Of a DNA stretch of 64,000 bases, positions 63,049-64,000 are shown piece by piece. This stretch comes from Methyloversatilis discipulorum (lineage in GTDB: Bacteria; Pseudomonadota; Gammaproteobacteria; Burkholderiales; Rhodocyclaceae). Where the stretch lies: positions 1,364,001-1,428,000 of the forward strand of contig NZ_AZUP01000001.1 in NCBI RefSeq assembly GCF_000527135.1, read 5' to 3'. The notes beneath the pieces were generated by a model, which searched no databases, was not told where the DNA came from, and saw only the letters and a list, made by a program, of their open reading frames with translations. A program made the translations under genes and the position numbers. Every line of letters starts with the position of its first letter. The stretch's first letter is position 1.

Positions 63049-63870
63049 TTACCGTGTTCTGAGCCAGGGTGTGAAGAAGCCGCCGATACCGCGCAGAAGC
63101 TCGCTGCACGCATAGCCGGCGATGCCGATGCTGATCATTCCGATGACGATCTGCTCATAGGAGCCACCGACATAGGAGTTCCAGATGAAGAACCCGAGTC
63201 CGCCGCCCGAGCCACCGCCACCCCCACCACCGGAGATCATCTCGGCGGCCACCACCACGTTCCAGGTGATGCCCATGCCCACCGACGACCCCACCACGAT
63301 GGACGGCACGGTCGCCGGCAGCACGATGCGCTTGAAGATGTCCCACTGCGACGAGCCCATGGCCTGCGCTGACTGGTAGAAGCGCATGTCGATCGAGCGC
63401 GCACCACCCAGCACGTTGATCACCACCGTGAAGAAGGCGCCGAGGAAGGTGACGAAGGCAATCGACAGCTCTTCGGTCGGCCAGAAGATGATGGCGACCG
63501 GGACCCAGGCAAGCGGCGGAATCGGCCGCAGGATCTCGAACGACGGGAAGGTGATCGAATTGAAGGTTCGACTGACCGCCATCAGCAGACCGAGCGGTAT
63601 GCCGATCACCATTGCCGCGACGAAGCCACTCAGTACGCGCATCAGGCTCAGATACCAGCTCTGCCAGTAGCCGCTATCACCCAGCAGATCCCACCACACG
63701 GACACAACGCTGGTGGGTGGCGGTATCAGCCCGATCCAGGGCATGGTGAAGCCGGCCCATTCCTTCGACCGCGATCCCGCCTCCCACAGAATCAGGAAGA
63801 CGGTGATCGATACGATGGCGCGCAGCGTGGTGCGGCTGAACAGCGAACGCCGTATCTTCTTCATGTTCAT
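63049..63870 (-). CDS. ABC transporter permease (NitT/TauT type)
   Basis: A 273-residue inner-membrane permease with about six helices. It has the conserved cytoplasmic loop contacting the ATPase (ARSIDMRFYQSAQAMGSSQWDIFKRIVLPATVPSIVVGSSVGMG), the EAA-type sequence of binding-protein-dependent permeases. A Gly-rich run (SGGGGGGGSGGG) near residue 220 is unusual and probably a flexible loop. It lies between two ATPase genes, 3 bp after the first one. Confidence 0.92.
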   Translation of the reverse strand: MNMKKIRRSLFSRTTLRAIVSITVFLILWEAGSRSKEWAGFTMPWIGLIPPPTSVVSVWWDLLGDSGYWQSWYLSLMRVLSGFVAAMVIGIPLGLLMAVSRTFNSITFPSFEILRPIPPLAWVPVAIIFWPTEELSIAFVTFLGAFFTVVINVLGGARSIDMRFYQSAQAMGSSQWDIFKRIVLPATVPSIVVGSSVGMGITWNVVVAAEMISGGGGGGGSGGGLGFFIWNSYVGGSYEQIVIGMISIGIAGYACSELLRGIGGFFTPWLRTR

Positions 63871-63873
63871 CGT

Positions 63874-64000
63874 TCAGCCCTCCTTCTCGCCGGAGGCGAA
63901 GGATTTGCGCGCCTCTTCATGCACGACCGACGAGGTTTCCTCGAGCAGTTCGCGGAAACGCGGACTGGTGAGCACGCTGTAGTCGCGCGGATGCGGTATG
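63874..64000 (-). CDS. Second ABC transporter ATP-binding protein, C-terminal fragment (runs off window end)
   Basis: Only the last 41 codons are visible. They end PRFRELLEETSSVVHEEARKSFASGEKEG and resemble the C-terminal part of the other ATPase (LLHEEAMKSFSGG). An ABC system with two different ATPases and one permease visible so far is suggested; a substrate-binding protein may lie beyond the window. Assignment rests on this short homology and on position. Confidence 0.65.
   Translation of the reverse strand, partial: IPHPRDYSVLTSPRFRELLEETSSVVHEEARKSFASGEKEG

Overview
The window is GC-rich (roughly two thirds G+C), densely coding and free of insertion sequences, CRISPR arrays and rRNA. 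Three PEP-CTERM exported proteins, a FecI/FecR/TonB-receptor unit, two chemotaxis transducers, a BLUF photoreceptor, an orphan hydrogenase-type cytochrome b and a SoxC-type molybdoenzyme suggest a free-living betaproteobacterium. Rhodocyclales or Methyloversatilis-like is my best guess; this is inference from gene content, not a search.

Layout. 1-2277: a DUF1501/DUF1800 pair (minus). 2433-7697: a Fur-box-preceded sigma factor, anti-sigma factor, TonB-dependent siderophore receptor and PepSY membrane protein (iron uptake). 7833-20450: mixed accessory and housekeeping genes, namely two PEP-CTERM proteins, a DUF1810 protein, a lipoprotein, OsmC, a periplasmic catalase-like enzyme, two chemoreceptors, a FUSC permease, a PNPOx-like protein, a cytochrome c lipoprotein, a HupC-like cytochrome b and an SGNH hydrolase.

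20461-46285: the outstanding region. A tightly overlapping minus-strand operon (21378-42119) encodes a 4'-phosphopantetheinyl transferase, type II thioesterase, fatty acyl-AMP ligase, stand-alone ACP, stand-alone acyltransferase, a ketosynthase with a dehydratase-like remnant, a 1746-residue fusion protein (ACP, alpha/beta hydrolase, two tandem aminotransferase folds lacking the catalytic lysine, flavin monooxygenase), a second flavin monooxygenase, and a 2245-residue polyketide synthase (ACP-KS-DH-KR-ACP-KS) with no AT domain. Across a 673-bp regulatory intergenic region lie a PEP-CTERM SGNH esterase, a cytochrome P450 and a fatty acid desaturase on the plus strand. The inferred product is a fatty-acid-primed, trans-AT polyketide altered by two flavoprotein oxygenases and possibly the P450 and desaturase. 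I do not recognise the cluster as a described pathway.

46286-57459: ClC chloride channel, gamma-glutamyltransferase-like protein, DUF1223 protein, BLUF protein, YlqF GTPase, a REP-like doublet, the complete dTDP-L-rhamnose operon (rfbBDAC), an AsmA-like membrane protein and a tRNA-Asn with clear promoter and terminator. 57756-64000: a SoxC/cytochrome c pair with a divergent TetR regulator and an operator-like palindrome between them, a GNAT acetyltransferase, an amidohydrolase-fold protein without the usual metal ligands, and a NitT/TauT-type ABC transporter running off the window edge.
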